64,000 nt of DNA from Phycisphaerae bacterium (GCA_030428945.1 JAUIEC010000001.1:220438-284437), one strand, 5' to 3'; shown: positions 42,316 through 51,304, counted from the first letter of the stretch. The notes: generated from the letters alone by a model not told the origin. Program-made: numbers and translations.

Positions 42316-45300
42316 GTGATCGTGCCTGAAGCAGCTTTTCCACCCAAGCCGCATCCGCATCCGATGCATGCGGACGTTGTCTCGGCGGTTCGTCCGCCGG
42401 GTGAGGGGGTGGCGTATGCCGAGTTGCACTGTCTGAGCAACTTCTCGTTTCTGCAGGGCGCTTCGCATCCCGAGGAACTGGTCGCGCGGGCGGCGGAACT
42501 GGGCTATCGCGCCCTGGCGGTGACCGATCGCAACACCCTCGCCGGCGTGGTCCGGGCCCACACGGCCGCCCGGCAGCATGGGCTGCACCTGCTGATCGGG
42601 GCCGAGGTCTGGCCGAGCGATGCGCCGCCGATCGTGCTGCTGGCGCCGGACCGGCGGGCGTACGGGCAACTGGCCCGCCTGCTGACCCGGGGCAAGCTGC
42701 GGACCGTCAAGGGCGACTGTGCCGTCAGCTTTGCGGACATCAGCGAACTGGCCGCCCGGGCCGGCTGGATCGGCATCGCGCTGTGCAGCCAGTACGCCGT
42801 CCGCGCGGCCCGCTGGAAGGACTTCGACCAGCACCTGCTCCGCTATCGCAACGTGCTCGGGGCCGAGCGGATGTATCTCGAACTGGCGTTGACCCGCGAC
42901 ACGGTCTGCGATGCCGACTGGATCGAAGAGGTTTCCGGGCTCGCGCAGGCGGCCGGCGTTCCGCTGGTGGCGACCAACGACGTGCACTATCACGTGCCGC
43001 AGCGGCGCTACCTGCAGGACGTGCTGACCGCGGTGCGGCATCGCTGCACGGTCACCAGCGCCGGCGGCCGGCTGCTGCCGAATGCCGAGCGAAGCCTGCG
43101 GCCGCTGGCGGAGATCGCCGCCCGTTACGCGTCGGTCCGCGAGGCCGTGGCGCGGACCGTCGAGATCGCCGACCGCTGTCGCTTCAGCCTGGACGAGTTG
43201 CGTTACCAGTATCCGCACGAGGTCGTGCCGAAGCAGTGCACCGCGATGCAGTTCCTGGAACTGCTGACCTGGCGGACGGCCTGCGGTCGCTACCCGGCTG
43301 GTTCGCGCGGGGCAGAGCCGGCCGACCGGCCGCGTCGCCGCGGCGTCGACGAGCGGATCGCGTACTGGCGGGCGCGGGCCGAGGGGCTGCCGGCGAAGGT
43401 CCGCGGGATGCTCGACAGCGAGCTGCGGCTGATCGCGGAACTGGGATACGAGCACTACTTCCTGACGGTCTACGACCTGTGCCGGTACGCCCGCGGGCGC
43501 GGGATCCTGTGCCAGGGGCGCGGCTCGGCCGCCAACTCGGCGGTCTGTTACTGCCTGGGGATCACGGCGGTGGACCCGGCCCGGATCGATCTGCTGTTCG
43601 AGCGCTTCATCAGTCGCGAGCGGAACGAGCCGCCCGACATCGACGTCGACTTCGAGCACGAACGTCGCGAGGAGGTCTTCCAGTACATCTATCGCAAGTA
43701 CGGCCGCGAGCGGGCGGCGATCACGGCCGAGGTGATTTCGTACCGGCGTCGTTCGGCGGTGCGTGACATCGGCAAGGCGCTCGGTCTGTCGCTGGACTGC
43801 GTCGACACGCTGGCGAAGTCGCTGGACTGGTACGACCAGCAGCCGCTGGGTGACGAGGTGCTGCGCCAGGCGGGCATCGATCCGCGCGACCGGACGATCC
43901 GGATGCTGTCGCGCCTGGTCCGGCAACTGGTCGGTTTTCCGCGGCACCTGTCGCAGCACGTCGGCGGCTTCGTGATCACCGAGTCCCCCCTGTGCGAAAT
44001 CGTCCCGCTCGAAAACGGCGCGATGCCGGACCGCACGTTCATCGAATGGGACAAGGACGACATCGACGCCCTCGGCATCCTGAAAGTCGACTGCCTGGCA
44101 CTCGGAATGCTGACGGCGATCCGAAAGTGCTTTGGGCTGCTGGAGCAGCAGAAGGGAACGAGGGAACGAGGGAGCGAGGGAGCGAGAAAAACACCTTCGG
44201 GCCACCTCCGGCCGGTACACTGCGGCGGGGGGGACGAAGATGGCGCAGACCTTTCGGGATCTGATCGTCTGGCGGAAGGCGATCAGCCTTTGCAAAACAA
44301 CATATCTGCTGACGCAGCAGCTTCCGGCTACCGAACGATACGGCCTGGTCAGCCAGATGCGTCGTGCAGTCGTGTCCGTGCCGAGCAACATCGCGGAAGG
44401 CAATGCACGCGAGACGATACGCGACTACCTGCGGTTTCTGGTGCTGGCCAGGGCATCGCTGGCAGAGCTGGAGACCCAGTTGATCATCTGCCAGGAACTC
44501 GGTCTTCTGCAGAAGGCCAGCGTCCGGGAGCCGTTGCTGGAGTTGCAGGAGGTTCGCAGGATTCTGCTCGGGTTGATCAGCAGTCTTCGCGGCAAGCTTT
44601 GAACAGCCGGGAAGGGGGCGAGGTCCTCTGCCCTCGCTCCCTCGCTCCCTCGTTCCCTCGCTCCCTCCACGAAATCCCCCCCGAAGACCCCGTGGTCTAC
44701 GACATGGTCTCCGCGGCCGATACGGTCGGGGTCTTTCAGATCGAGTCCCGGGCCCAGATGTCGATGCTGCCGCGCCTTCGCCCGCGGTGCTTCTATGACC
44801 TGGTGATCGAGGTCGCGATCGTCCGGCCGGGGCCGATTCAGGGGGGGATGGTGCATCCCTACCTGCGGCGGCGCGACGGGATCGAGCCGGTCTCGTACCC
44901 GAGCGAGGATGTCCGCGACGTGCTCGCCAAGACGCTCGGCGTCCCGCTGTTCCAGGAACAGGTCATGCGCCTGGCGGTCGTCGCGGCCGGGTTCACGCCC
45001 GGGGAGGCCGACCAGTTGCGGCGGGCGATGGCCGCCTGGCGGAAGACCGGCAGCATCGGCAAGTTCCAGGAACGGCTGATCCGCGGCATGCTGCGGCGCG
45101 GCTACCGCAAGCAGTTCGCCGAACAGGTCTTTCGGCAGATCGAAGGGTTCGGCGAGTACGGCTTTCCCGAAAGCCACGCGGCCTCGTTCGCGCTGCTGGT
45201 CTACGCCTCGGCCTGGCTGAAACGCTACCACCCGGCCGCCTGGTGCGGGGCGATGATCAACGCCTACCCGCTGGGCTTCTACACGCCCGGGCAGCTTGTC

Positions 45301-46245
45301 CGCGACGCCCGCCAGCACGGCGTCTGCGTGCAGCCGGTCGACGTCAACCACAGCGACTGGGACTGCCGGCTCGAAACACCGCCGAACGACCATGTCCCGG
45401 TGCAGCGACCCGAAACCGGCGCATCGTACGCGGCCGAGCCGGGCAGCCCGGCCCTGCGGCTCGGCATGCGGGTCGTCCGCGGGCTCAGCATCGAGAAGGT
45501 CGAACCGGTTCTGCGGGCCTGCGAAGATCTGCGCAGGCAGCGCCCGGCCCGGCCGGTGCGGATGGTTCGCGATCTCGCCCGGGCCGACGGCGTCACACGC
45601 GATGCCCTGCTGCGCCTGGCGGCCGCCGATGCGTTCCGCTCGTGCGGACTGTCACGCCGCGCGGCGCTCTGGGAGATCCTGGCGCTGGACCGCGAACGCG
45701 GCCGGTCACTCGCGGTCATTGGCCGGCAGCAGTCGCTGTTTGCCGAACTGGTGCCGGAGGAGCCGGCCGTGGTGCTGCCGGATCCGGCTCCGGAGGAGAA
45801 GTTGTCGCAGGATTACGAAGCGGTCGGTTTCTCGCTGGAAGGGCACCCGCTGGACCTGGTTCGTCCCCAGCTCGACGAGCTGCATCGGCAGCGGGGACGA
45901 CGCGGCAGTGCGGTCCGGGCGCCGCTGGTCCGCAACGCGGTGCTGACGAGGATGCCGGATCGCAGCCCGGTCGCGGTGGCCGGGCTGGTGACCTGTCGTC
46001 AGCGTCCGGGCACGGCCGGCGGGATTCTGTTCATCACGCTGGAAGACGAGACCGCGCTGGCCAACCTGGTCATTCGCCAGAACGTCTACGAGCGCTACCG
46101 CGCCATCGCCCGCACCCGGATCGCCCTGATCGCCGAAGGCCGCGTCGAACGCAACGGCCGCGTGATCCACGTGATGGTCGAGCACTTCCACGACCTGTCC
46201 GCACTGGTCGGAAGGCTGCGGCACGCCTCGCGGGACTTCCGCTGA
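42316..46245 (+). CDS. dnaE2: error-prone DNA polymerase III alpha subunit DnaE2, interrupted by a cassette
   Basis: 1309 codons, of which about 174 are foreign. The PHP domain starts YAELHCLSNFSFLQGASHPEEL. The palm has the catalytic PPDIDVDFEHERRE (about 437), and the third catalytic Asp lies in ILKVDCLALGMLTAIRK (about 592). Fingers start PPEDPVVYDM ... GVFQIESRAQMSMLPRL, followed by VIEVAIVRPGPIQGGMVHPYLRRR, an HhH region and a C-terminal OB fold. This is the DnaE2/ImuC type used in translesion synthesis. Between the last catalytic Asp and the fingers, 44153-44666 is an inserted element, yet the frame stays open. Whether a working polymerase is made is unknown. No imuA/imuB is adjacent. 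GTG at 42316 or 42322 may start. Confidence 0.88.
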   Translation: MIVPEAAFPPKPHPHPMHADVVSAVRPPGEGVAYAELHCLSNFSFLQGASHPEELVARAAELGYRALAVTDRNTLAGVVRAHTAARQHGLHLLIGAEVWPSDAPPIVLLAPDRRAYGQLARLLTRGKLRTVKGDCAVSFADISELAARAGWIGIALCSQYAVRAARWKDFDQHLLRYRNVLGAERMYLELALTRDTVCDADWIEEVSGLAQAAGVPLVATNDVHYHVPQRRYLQDVLTAVRHRCTVTSAGGRLLPNAERSLRPLAEIAARYASVREAVARTVEIADRCRFSLDELRYQYPHEVVPKQCTAMQFLELLTWRTACGRYPAGSRGAEPADRPRRRGVDERIAYWRARAEGLPAKVRGMLDSELRLIAELGYEHYFLTVYDLCRYARGRGILCQGRGSAANSAVCYCLGITAVDPARIDLLFERFISRERNEPPDIDVDFEHERREEVFQYIYRKYGRERAAITAEVISYRRRSAVRDIGKALGLSLDCVDTLAKSLDWYDQQPLGDEVLRQAGIDPRDRTIRMLSRLVRQLVGFPRHLSQHVGGFVITESPLCEIVPLENGAMPDRTFIEWDKDDIDALGILKVDCLALGMLTAIRKCFGLLEQQKGTRERGSEGARKTPSGHLRPVHCGGGDEDGADLSGSDRLAEGDQPLQNNISADAAASGYRTIRPGQPDASCSRVRAEQHRGRQCTRDDTRLPAVSGAGQGIAGRAGDPVDHLPGTRSSAEGQRPGAVAGVAGGSQDSARVDQQSSRQALNSREGGEVLCPRSLAPSFPRSLHEIPPEDPVVYDMVSAADTVGVFQIESRAQMSMLPRLRPRCFYDLVIEVAIVRPGPIQGGMVHPYLRRRDGIEPVSYPSEDVRDVLAKTLGVPLFQEQVMRLAVVAAGFTPGEADQLRRAMAAWRKTGSIGKFQERLIRGMLRRGYRKQFAEQVFRQIEGFGEYGFPESHAASFALLVYASAWLKRYHPAAWCGAMINAYPLGFYTPGQLVRDARQHGVCVQPVDVNHSDWDCRLETPPNDHVPVQRPETGASYAAEPGSPALRLGMRVVRGLSIEKVEPVLRACEDLRRQRPARPVRMVRDLARADGVTRDALLRLAAADAFRSCGLSRRAALWEILALDRERGRSLAVIGRQQSLFAELVPEEPAVVLPDPAPEEKLSQDYEAVGFSLEGHPLDLVRPQLDELHRQRGRRGSAVRAPLVRNAVLTRMPDRSPVAVAGLVTCRQRPGTAGGILFITLEDETALANLVIRQNVYERYRAIARTRIALIAEGRVERNGRVIHVMVEHFHDLSALVGRLRHASRDFR
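44153..44666 (+). mobile_element. 514-bp inverted-repeat cassette carrying a four-helix-bundle gene, inside dnaE2
   Basis: The left arm 44153-44186 consists of four units AGGGARCG plus AG. The right arm 44633-44666 is its reverse complement over 34 bp with a single mismatch. Between them lies one small gene, 44240-44602. The cassette falls in a loop between the palm and fingers of DnaE2, about 15 codons after the last catalytic Asp. The arms are the same octamers that form intergenic arrays throughout the window. No transposase or target-site duplication is evident. Confidence 0.8.
44240..44602 (+). CDS. four-helix-bundle protein (23S rRNA intervening-sequence protein / S23 family)
   Basis: 120 residues, full family length. 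The signature is clear: FRDLIVWRKAISLCKTTYLLT, LPATERYGLVSQMRRAVVSVPSNIAEGNAR, YLRFLVLARASLAELETQLIICQELG. The family was found in open frames inside intervening sequences of 23S rRNA (Leptospira, Coxiella). It is structurally related to Avd of diversity-generating retroelements; its molecular role is not settled. Here it lies inside dnaE2 on the same strand but in another frame. A run of G about 5 nt upstream may be its ribosome-binding site, and TACACT at 44216-44221 could be a -10. Confidence 0.9.
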   Translation: MAQTFRDLIVWRKAISLCKTTYLLTQQLPATERYGLVSQMRRAVVSVPSNIAEGNARETIRDYLRFLVLARASLAELETQLIICQELGLLQKASVREPLLELQEVRRILLGLISSLRGKL

Positions 46246-46290
46246 ACAGGGAAGGGAGAAGGGAACAGGGAAGGGAACAGGGAACAGGGG
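46246..46290. repeat. heptamer array (GGGAACA)
   Basis: Five to six units GGGAACA/GGGAAGG start at the first base after the dnaE2 stop codon, with the purine strand on the coding side. The gap 46246-46586 has repeats and a terminator but no gene. Confidence 0.88.
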
Positions 46291-46305
46291 ACGCGCGCTT
46301 GTCGT

Positions 46306-46352
46306 GGTCTGGTGCCACTGCTCTTGAGTCTCTTGAGCAGTGTCTTCTCGGC
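46306..46352. repeat. dispersed hairpin repeat (copy 2, inverted)
   Basis: Compared with 7910-7963 in reverse, it shares CTGGTGCCACTGCTCTTGAG and CTTCTCGGCGC, with a 9-bp internal duplication (TCTCTTGAG) in the loop. Confidence 0.55.
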
Positions 46353-46387
46353 GCGGGTTGAACCCATTGGCGGATGAAGCTTGCCAG

Positions 46388-46459
46388 GCGGTGCGGCATC
46401 GACGCCTGTGTGTCCGCGCGGATGCGATCGCGGGCGCACGCGTCGATGACGCACCCTAC
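46388..46459. repeat. composite element, copy 4 (part B only)
   Basis: GGTGCGGCATCGACGC ... GCGTCGATGACGCACC with a 40-bp diverged centre. Part A is missing, which shows that the two halves can exist apart. Confidence 0.85.
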
Positions 46460-46478
46460 GGGAGGGTTCCATCGCATC

Positions 46479-46514
46479 CTCGCTCCCTCGCTCCCTTACT
46501 CCCTCGCTCCCTTG
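46479..46514. repeat. octamer array (CTCCCTCG/CTCCCTTA)
   Basis: Four to five units beside the terminator of the prepilin gene, with the purine-rich side on that gene's coding strand. Confidence 0.85.
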
Positions 46515-46521
46515 CAATGCC

Positions 46522-46553
46522 AAAGGCCCGCGCCAACGCTGGCACGGGCCTTT
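46522..46553. terminator. two-way hairpin terminator between dnaE2 and the prepilin gene
   Basis: AAAGGCCCGCGCCA (46522-46535), loop ACGC, TGGCACGGGCCTTT (46540-46553): a 14-bp stem with one mismatch and A/T ends on both sides, as in bidirectional intrinsic terminators. The U-runs are short. Confidence 0.65.
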
Positions 46554-46586
46554 GAGCGGATTCTGATTGTGGTGGCCGGGGTGGGC

Positions 46587-47648
46587 TTACGGGTTGTCGA
46601 TCGGAGCCCGGCTGTTGAAGCGTTCCCAGCGGCCGCCCCACGGCTTGTTCGGCCAGATCGACCAGTCATCGCCGATCACGTAACGGGTGTCGAGCAGCTT
46701 GTACTCGCTGTGCCCGTCCATGAACGAGACGACGTGCTTGTCGATCTTGTTGTGCCAGCCAAGCTGCTGGTACTTGACCACGCCGAACGGGGTGTTCCGC
46801 ATGTAACCCGGCGGACGGGCGCCACTGAGCATGTAGTTGGCCTGGCCTTCCATGAACAGGATGAACTCGGAGGCGAACCGGCCGTCCTTGCTCTTGACCA
46901 GGTCGCGCCCGACGCCGGGCAGATCCTTGTCATCCGACGGGCTCTGCGGGGCGTAGCCGAAGAGCTGAATCAGGCCGTTGCCGCTGCCGCAGGGGGCTCC
47001 GTAGGCGCTCGGGCGAACCGTGCTGTCCTCGTAGTAGTACGGCCAGTACCAGTTGATCGGGTAGCTGGAACCCCACCACTTCCACATCTGGAAGGGCGTG
47101 TCCGGGAAAGGAGGCTCGTTGCCGCCGCAGGCGGTCGGCACGACGGCCGTCCGGTCGGAAGGGCACTTGAACCAGCCCGGAATGTCGGCCGGGGTGGCGG
47201 TCCGGGCGGCACCCGGCTTGCGGTCCCAGGTGACGCTGTCCGAGAAGTACTTGTTCATCGGGCGAAACACCGGGCGAATGCGGTAGGTGTCCATGCTGAC
47301 GAACAGGCCGCCGGCGGCACCGTTGGCGTCGGCCAGTCCGCTGTTGTCCCAGTCGGGGCCGGTCCGGTCGGGCATGCCGCCGCCCCAGATGAACTCGGTG
47401 TAGAAACCGAAGTTGAAGTTGCGGGCGCTCATCACCCACGGATAGTCACCGCCGCCGGCACCGTCCAGACGATACTGGTTGGCCGCCAGGCCGATCGACT
47501 TCATGTTGTTCAGGCACTTGGCCGTCTTGGCCTGCTCACGCGCCTCGCGGAGCGAAGGCAGCAGGATCGAGACGAGCAGCCCGATGATGGCTACGACGAC
47601 GAGCAGTTCGATCAGCGTAAAGGCCGAACGACGACGAAAATCTCGCAT
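46587..47648 (-). CDS. type II secretion/pilin-like prepilin, H-x9-DG family
   Basis: 353 residues. A short basic leader (MRDFRRRSA) precedes [24 protein letters not shown], the prepilin N-methylation segment with Glu at +5. The residue before the cleavage site is Ala rather than the usual Gly. The globular part has Cys residues and ends with [20 protein letters not shown], the H-x9-DG motif of the large planctomycete pseudopilin families. The substrate or function of these numerous prepilins is not established. GGGAG 8 nt upstream fixes the start. PilT and the pilM operon nearby would belong to the assembly system. Confidence 0.88.
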   Translation of the reverse strand: MRDFRRRSAFTLIELLVVVAIIGLLVSILLPSLREAREQAKTAKCLNNMKSIGLAANQYRLDGAGGGDYPWVMSARNFNFGFYTEFIWGGGMPDRTGPDWDNSGLADANGAAGGLFVSMDTYRIRPVFRPMNKYFSDSVTWDRKPGAARTATPADIPGWFKCPSDRTAVVPTACGGNEPPFPDTPFQMWKWWGSSYPINWYWPYYYEDSTVRPSAYGAPCGSGNGLIQLFGYAPQSPSDDKDLPGVGRDLVKSKDGRFASEFILFMEGQANYMLSGARPPGYMRNTPFGVVKYQQLGWHNKIDKHVVSFMDGHSEYKLLDTRYVIGDDWSIWPNKPWGGRWERFNSRAPIDNP

Positions 47649-47940
47649 GGTTTCGCTCCCGACTGGAGTTGCCCTCGAGTCGCGGATCCAGCATCCGTGA
47701 CCGGCACCGCCAATCCTTAATGTGGCAAGCTCACTAACTGATCAACACAGACAGGTCTTGGCCGCGTGGCCATGATGCGAATCACCTGTTGTGCAAATTC
47801 CAAACCGGCGAATGGGTCCAGCCAGACGCATTCGTCCTGAAAAACGACTTGCTCGCCAAGGAGTGTAACGTTCGCCGCATGTCCTTTCAAATCCGGCAAG
47901 GCGCTTTTCAGGACGTGCACCGCGGCTCCATTCCGTCCGA

Positions 47941-47946
47941 TAGAAT
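47941..47946 (+). promoter_or_regulatory. -10 element of mfd
   Basis: TAGAAT ends 7 nt before the mfd ATG with no ribosome-binding site between, predicting a leaderless message. The rest of 47649-47953 shows no gene or repeat. Confidence 0.45.
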
Positions 47947-47953
47947 ATCCACG

Positions 47954-50900
47954 ATGCGCATCCTCGACCTGATCCGAAACAGCGACGCTCAGCAGGCCGT
48001 CGAGTCTCTACTCCTTTCCGGGGAAAGACTTGTGGTGGGGGAGGGACTCTGGGGATCGGCCGCACCACTCGCCGCCGGGCTGCTCGCCAGCCGTCTCGAC
48101 CGACCGCTGCTGGTCGTCGTCGCCGACAGCGAACAGGCCGACGAGGTCCGCGACGACCTCGAAGTCGCCGTCGGCAGCGGCCCCGATCTGCTGCCCGCCC
48201 TGGAACGCCTCCCGGGCGACCTCGACCACGACGACGAACTCGCCACCGAACGCACCCGGGCCTGCCTGCGGCTCCTCGCGGCCAACGGCCCCTTCCGGAT
48301 GGTGGCCACCATCGAGGCGGTCATGCAGCCCGTCCCGCAGCGCGAGCAGTTGCTGCACGCCTCGCGCCCGCTGCTGGTCGGGCAGCAGCTTGACCGCGAC
48401 GAGTTCCTCGCCTGGCTGGCCGGGGCCGGCTATCGCAGTTGCGAGCAGGTCGAACTGCCGGGCGACTGCGCCCACCGGGGCGGGATCGTCGACGTCTTCT
48501 CCGACGCCCTGCACCAGCCTGTCCGCATCGAACTGTTCGACGACCAGATCGAGAGCATTCGCAGCTTCGACGCGGGAACGCAGCGGTCGGCCGAGCCGCT
48601 CGACGGTCTGCGGATTCCGTCGCGCAGCACGCCGTACGACGCGGACCGGACGACCGGGCTGACCAGCCTGCTGCCGGACGACACGGTCATCGTGCTGCTG
48701 GAGCCGACCGAGATCCAGGAGGTCGGCCGTTCGCTGCACCGCCGGGTCGGACAACGGGCCGGCCTGATCCCGCCGGATGCGTTCCTGCGGCGCGTGCAGG
48801 AATTCACGCAGGTGCACCTGCAGCGGTTCGCCAGCGGCGGCGACCAGGCGGTCCGTTTCGACGTGCCGGCTTTGCCGCACTTCGAGGCCCGCACGCACGA
48901 AGCGCTCGAGACGCTCGCGGCCCTGGCCGGCGAGACCGAGGTGACCGTGCTGTGCGAGACCCCGGCCGAGGTCCGCCGTTTCCGGGAACTGCTGGCGGGC
49001 ACGGACTTCGACCATCCGCGGATCTCGGTCGAGGCCGGTCTGCTGCACCGCGGTTTCCGCTGGGCGGACCTGGCGATCGTGCCACAGCACGAGGTGCTGC
49101 ATCGTCACCGCAAGCGGCGCACCCTGCGGCGGGTTCAGCCGGCCCGACCGATCGACAGTTTCTTCGACCTGAAGATCGGCGATCACGTCGTGCACGTGAC
49201 GCACGGCATCGGGCGTTTCCGCGGGCTGCACGCGCTGGAAGGCGACGGCCGGACCGACGAATACCTGGTGATCGCCTTCGCGGACGAGGCGGTCGTGCAC
49301 GTTCCGGTCAGCCAGATCCATATCGTCCAGAAGTACATCGGACAGGCCGGCCGCCCGAAGCTCAGCAAGCTGGGCGGGAGCATCTGGAAGCGCACCAAGG
49401 AGCGGGTCAGCGAAGCGGTCAGCGACCTGGCGGCCGAACTGCTGTCGATCCAGGCGGCCCGGGCGACCGAGCAGGGCGTTGCCTATCCGCAGGACACGCT
49501 CTGGCAGCGCGAGTTCGAGGCGGCCTTCCCGTTCACCGAGACCGAGGACCAGTTGCGGGCGATCGCGGACATCAAGGGGGACCTGCTGGCCGCCCGGCCG
49601 ATGGACCGCCTGGTGTGCGGCGATGTCGGCTTCGGCAAGACCGAGGTCGCGATCCGCGCGGCGTTCAAGGTCTGCGAGTACGGGCGGCAGGTGGCCGTGC
49701 TGGTTCCGACGACGGTCCTGGCCGAGCAGCACTGGCGGACCTTCCGCAGGCGCCTGGACGGGTATCCGTTCGCGGTCGAGTCGCTGTCGCGTTTCCGGCC
49801 GCGGGCCGAGCAGCAGAAGATCATCGCCCGGACGAAGAAGGGGCAGGTCGACATCGTCATCGGGACGCACCGGCTGTTGTCCGAGGACGTTCGTTTCCCG
49901 GACCTGGGGCTGGTGATCATCGACGAGGAGCAGCGTTTCGGGGTCGAGGCGAAGGAACGGCTGAAGCGATTCCGGGCCACGGTGGACGTGCTGACGCTGA
50001 GCGCCACGCCGATTCCGCGGACGCTGCACATGTCGCTGCTGGGGATCCGCGACATCTCGTCGCTGGCGACGCCGCCGGTCGACCGCCGCGCGATCGTCAG
50101 CCAGGTGCGCACCTGGGACGACGCGTTCGTCCGCACGGCCGTGACGCGCGAACTGCAGCGTGACGGGCAGGTCTACCTGGTGCATAACTTCGTCCGCGAC
50201 ATCGAGCAGATCGCCAACCGCATCCGCGAACTGGTGCCCGAGGCCCGGGTCGTGGTCGGTCACGGGCAGATGAAGCCGAACGAACTCGAGGACGTCATGT
50301 TCAAGTTCGTCAGCGGCGAGGCGAACGTGCTGGTCTCGACCAACATCATCGAGTCGGGCATCGACATCGCGACGGCCAACACGATCCTGATTCACCGCGC
50401 CGAGCGATTCGGTCTGGCCGACCTGCACCAGTTGCGCGGGCGGGTCGGACGCTCGTTCCAGCGGGCGTACTGCTACCTGGTGCTGTCGCCGAAGCACCCG
50501 CCGAAGGAGGTCGCGGCCAAGCGGCTGAAGGCGATCGAGCAGTACAGCGACCTGGGGGCCGGCTTCCAGATCGCGATGCGTGACCTGGAACTGCGCGGGG
50601 CGGGCAACATCCTCGGGCCGGAACAGTCGGGGCACATCGAATCGGTCGGCTACGAGATGTACTGCCAGTTGCTGGAGCAGGCCGTCCGGCGTCTGCGGAA
50701 GGAGGAGGACCACGGTTTCCGCTCGGTGAACCTCGAGCTGGGCGTCTCGGCCTCGGTGCCGAAGCGCTACATCCGCTCGGACCGCCAGCGGATGGAGGTC
50801 TACAAGCGGCTGGCGTCGGCCCACACGGACGAGGATGTGCAGCAGCTTGGCAGCGACCTGCGCGACGCGTTCGGTCCGCTGCCCGAGGAGGTCGAGACGC

Positions 50901-51304
50901 TGCTGGCGCTGGCCCGCATCCGGGTGCTGGCCCAGCCGTGGGGGATCCGGTCGATCGTGCTCGAAGCGCCCGACGTGGTCTTCAGCGTGGACGACTTCCA
51001 GAAGTGCGAGCCGCTCTTCTCCGGCGACGGCCCGGGCTCGCCGCGGATGCCCGACGCCCGCACGATCCACTGGCGCCTGCCCCGACGCCTGCTCGACGCC
51101 CAGCGCCTGCTGCCGCTGCTGGCCGAACAACTGGCTGCGCGAGGGAGCGAGGGAGCCGGGCAGCAAGGGAGCGAGGGAGCGAGGGAGCAAGGGAGCGAGG
51201 GAGCCGGGAGGGGAACCGGGGTGGGGAAGGGAACAGGGAACAGGGAACAGGGAATGGGGAAGGGAACAGGGAACAGGGAACAGGGAACAGGGTCGCGGGG
51301 GTGA
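47954..51304 (+). CDS. mfd: transcription-repair coupling factor Mfd with repeat-encoded C-terminal tail
   Basis: 1116 residues. The UvrB-homologous N-terminal region is followed by the RNA-polymerase-interaction (CarD-like) domain, IGDHVVHVTHGIGRFRGL (about 408) to VPVSQIHIVQKYIG. The RecG-like motor has Walker A GDVGFGKTEVA (about 556), DEEQRFG (about 655), LSATPIPRTLHMSL, STNIIESGIDI and QLRGRVGRS. The TRCF C-terminal domain (about 930-1040) follows. It removes stalled RNA polymerase and recruits UvrA. The last ~56 residues (Gly/Glu/Arg/Gln: RGSEGA, REQGSEGA, GNREQGTG) are translated from octamer and heptamer arrays, a replacement of the native stop region. Confidence 0.95.
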   Translation: MRILDLIRNSDAQQAVESLLLSGERLVVGEGLWGSAAPLAAGLLASRLDRPLLVVVADSEQADEVRDDLEVAVGSGPDLLPALERLPGDLDHDDELATERTRACLRLLAANGPFRMVATIEAVMQPVPQREQLLHASRPLLVGQQLDRDEFLAWLAGAGYRSCEQVELPGDCAHRGGIVDVFSDALHQPVRIELFDDQIESIRSFDAGTQRSAEPLDGLRIPSRSTPYDADRTTGLTSLLPDDTVIVLLEPTEIQEVGRSLHRRVGQRAGLIPPDAFLRRVQEFTQVHLQRFASGGDQAVRFDVPALPHFEARTHEALETLAALAGETEVTVLCETPAEVRRFRELLAGTDFDHPRISVEAGLLHRGFRWADLAIVPQHEVLHRHRKRRTLRRVQPARPIDSFFDLKIGDHVVHVTHGIGRFRGLHALEGDGRTDEYLVIAFADEAVVHVPVSQIHIVQKYIGQAGRPKLSKLGGSIWKRTKERVSEAVSDLAAELLSIQAARATEQGVAYPQDTLWQREFEAAFPFTETEDQLRAIADIKGDLLAARPMDRLVCGDVGFGKTEVAIRAAFKVCEYGRQVAVLVPTTVLAEQHWRTFRRRLDGYPFAVESLSRFRPRAEQQKIIARTKKGQVDIVIGTHRLLSEDVRFPDLGLVIIDEEQRFGVEAKERLKRFRATVDVLTLSATPIPRTLHMSLLGIRDISSLATPPVDRRAIVSQVRTWDDAFVRTAVTRELQRDGQVYLVHNFVRDIEQIANRIRELVPEARVVVGHGQMKPNELEDVMFKFVSGEANVLVSTNIIESGIDIATANTILIHRAERFGLADLHQLRGRVGRSFQRAYCYLVLSPKHPPKEVAAKRLKAIEQYSDLGAGFQIAMRDLELRGAGNILGPEQSGHIESVGYEMYCQLLEQAVRRLRKEEDHGFRSVNLELGVSASVPKRYIRSDRQRMEVYKRLASAHTDEDVQQLGSDLRDAFGPLPEEVETLLALARIRVLAQPWGIRSIVLEAPDVVFSVDDFQKCEPLFSGDGPGSPRMPDARTIHWRLPRRLLDAQRLLPLLAEQLAARGSEGAGQQGSEGAREQGSEGAGRGTGVGKGTGNREQGMGKGTGNREQGTGSRG
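51140..51292. repeat. octamer then heptamer array inside the 3' end of mfd
   Basis: About nine GGGAGCGA/GGGAGCCG/GGGAGCAA units (51140-51214) are followed by about eight GGGAACA units (51228-51292). Both purine strands lack T, so they cannot make a stop codon and are read through until TGA at 51302. Confidence 0.92.

Noticed and set aside
44153..44666. Group I/II intron or intein as explanation of the dnaE2 insert
   Set aside because: No intein splicing motifs, no homing endonuclease, no reverse transcriptase and no intron core. The insert encodes only the four-helix-bundle protein in another frame.
44153..44666. Diversity-generating retroelement, because the four-helix-bundle protein resembles Avd
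   Set aside because: No reverse transcriptase, template repeat or variable repeat is present in or near the cassette.
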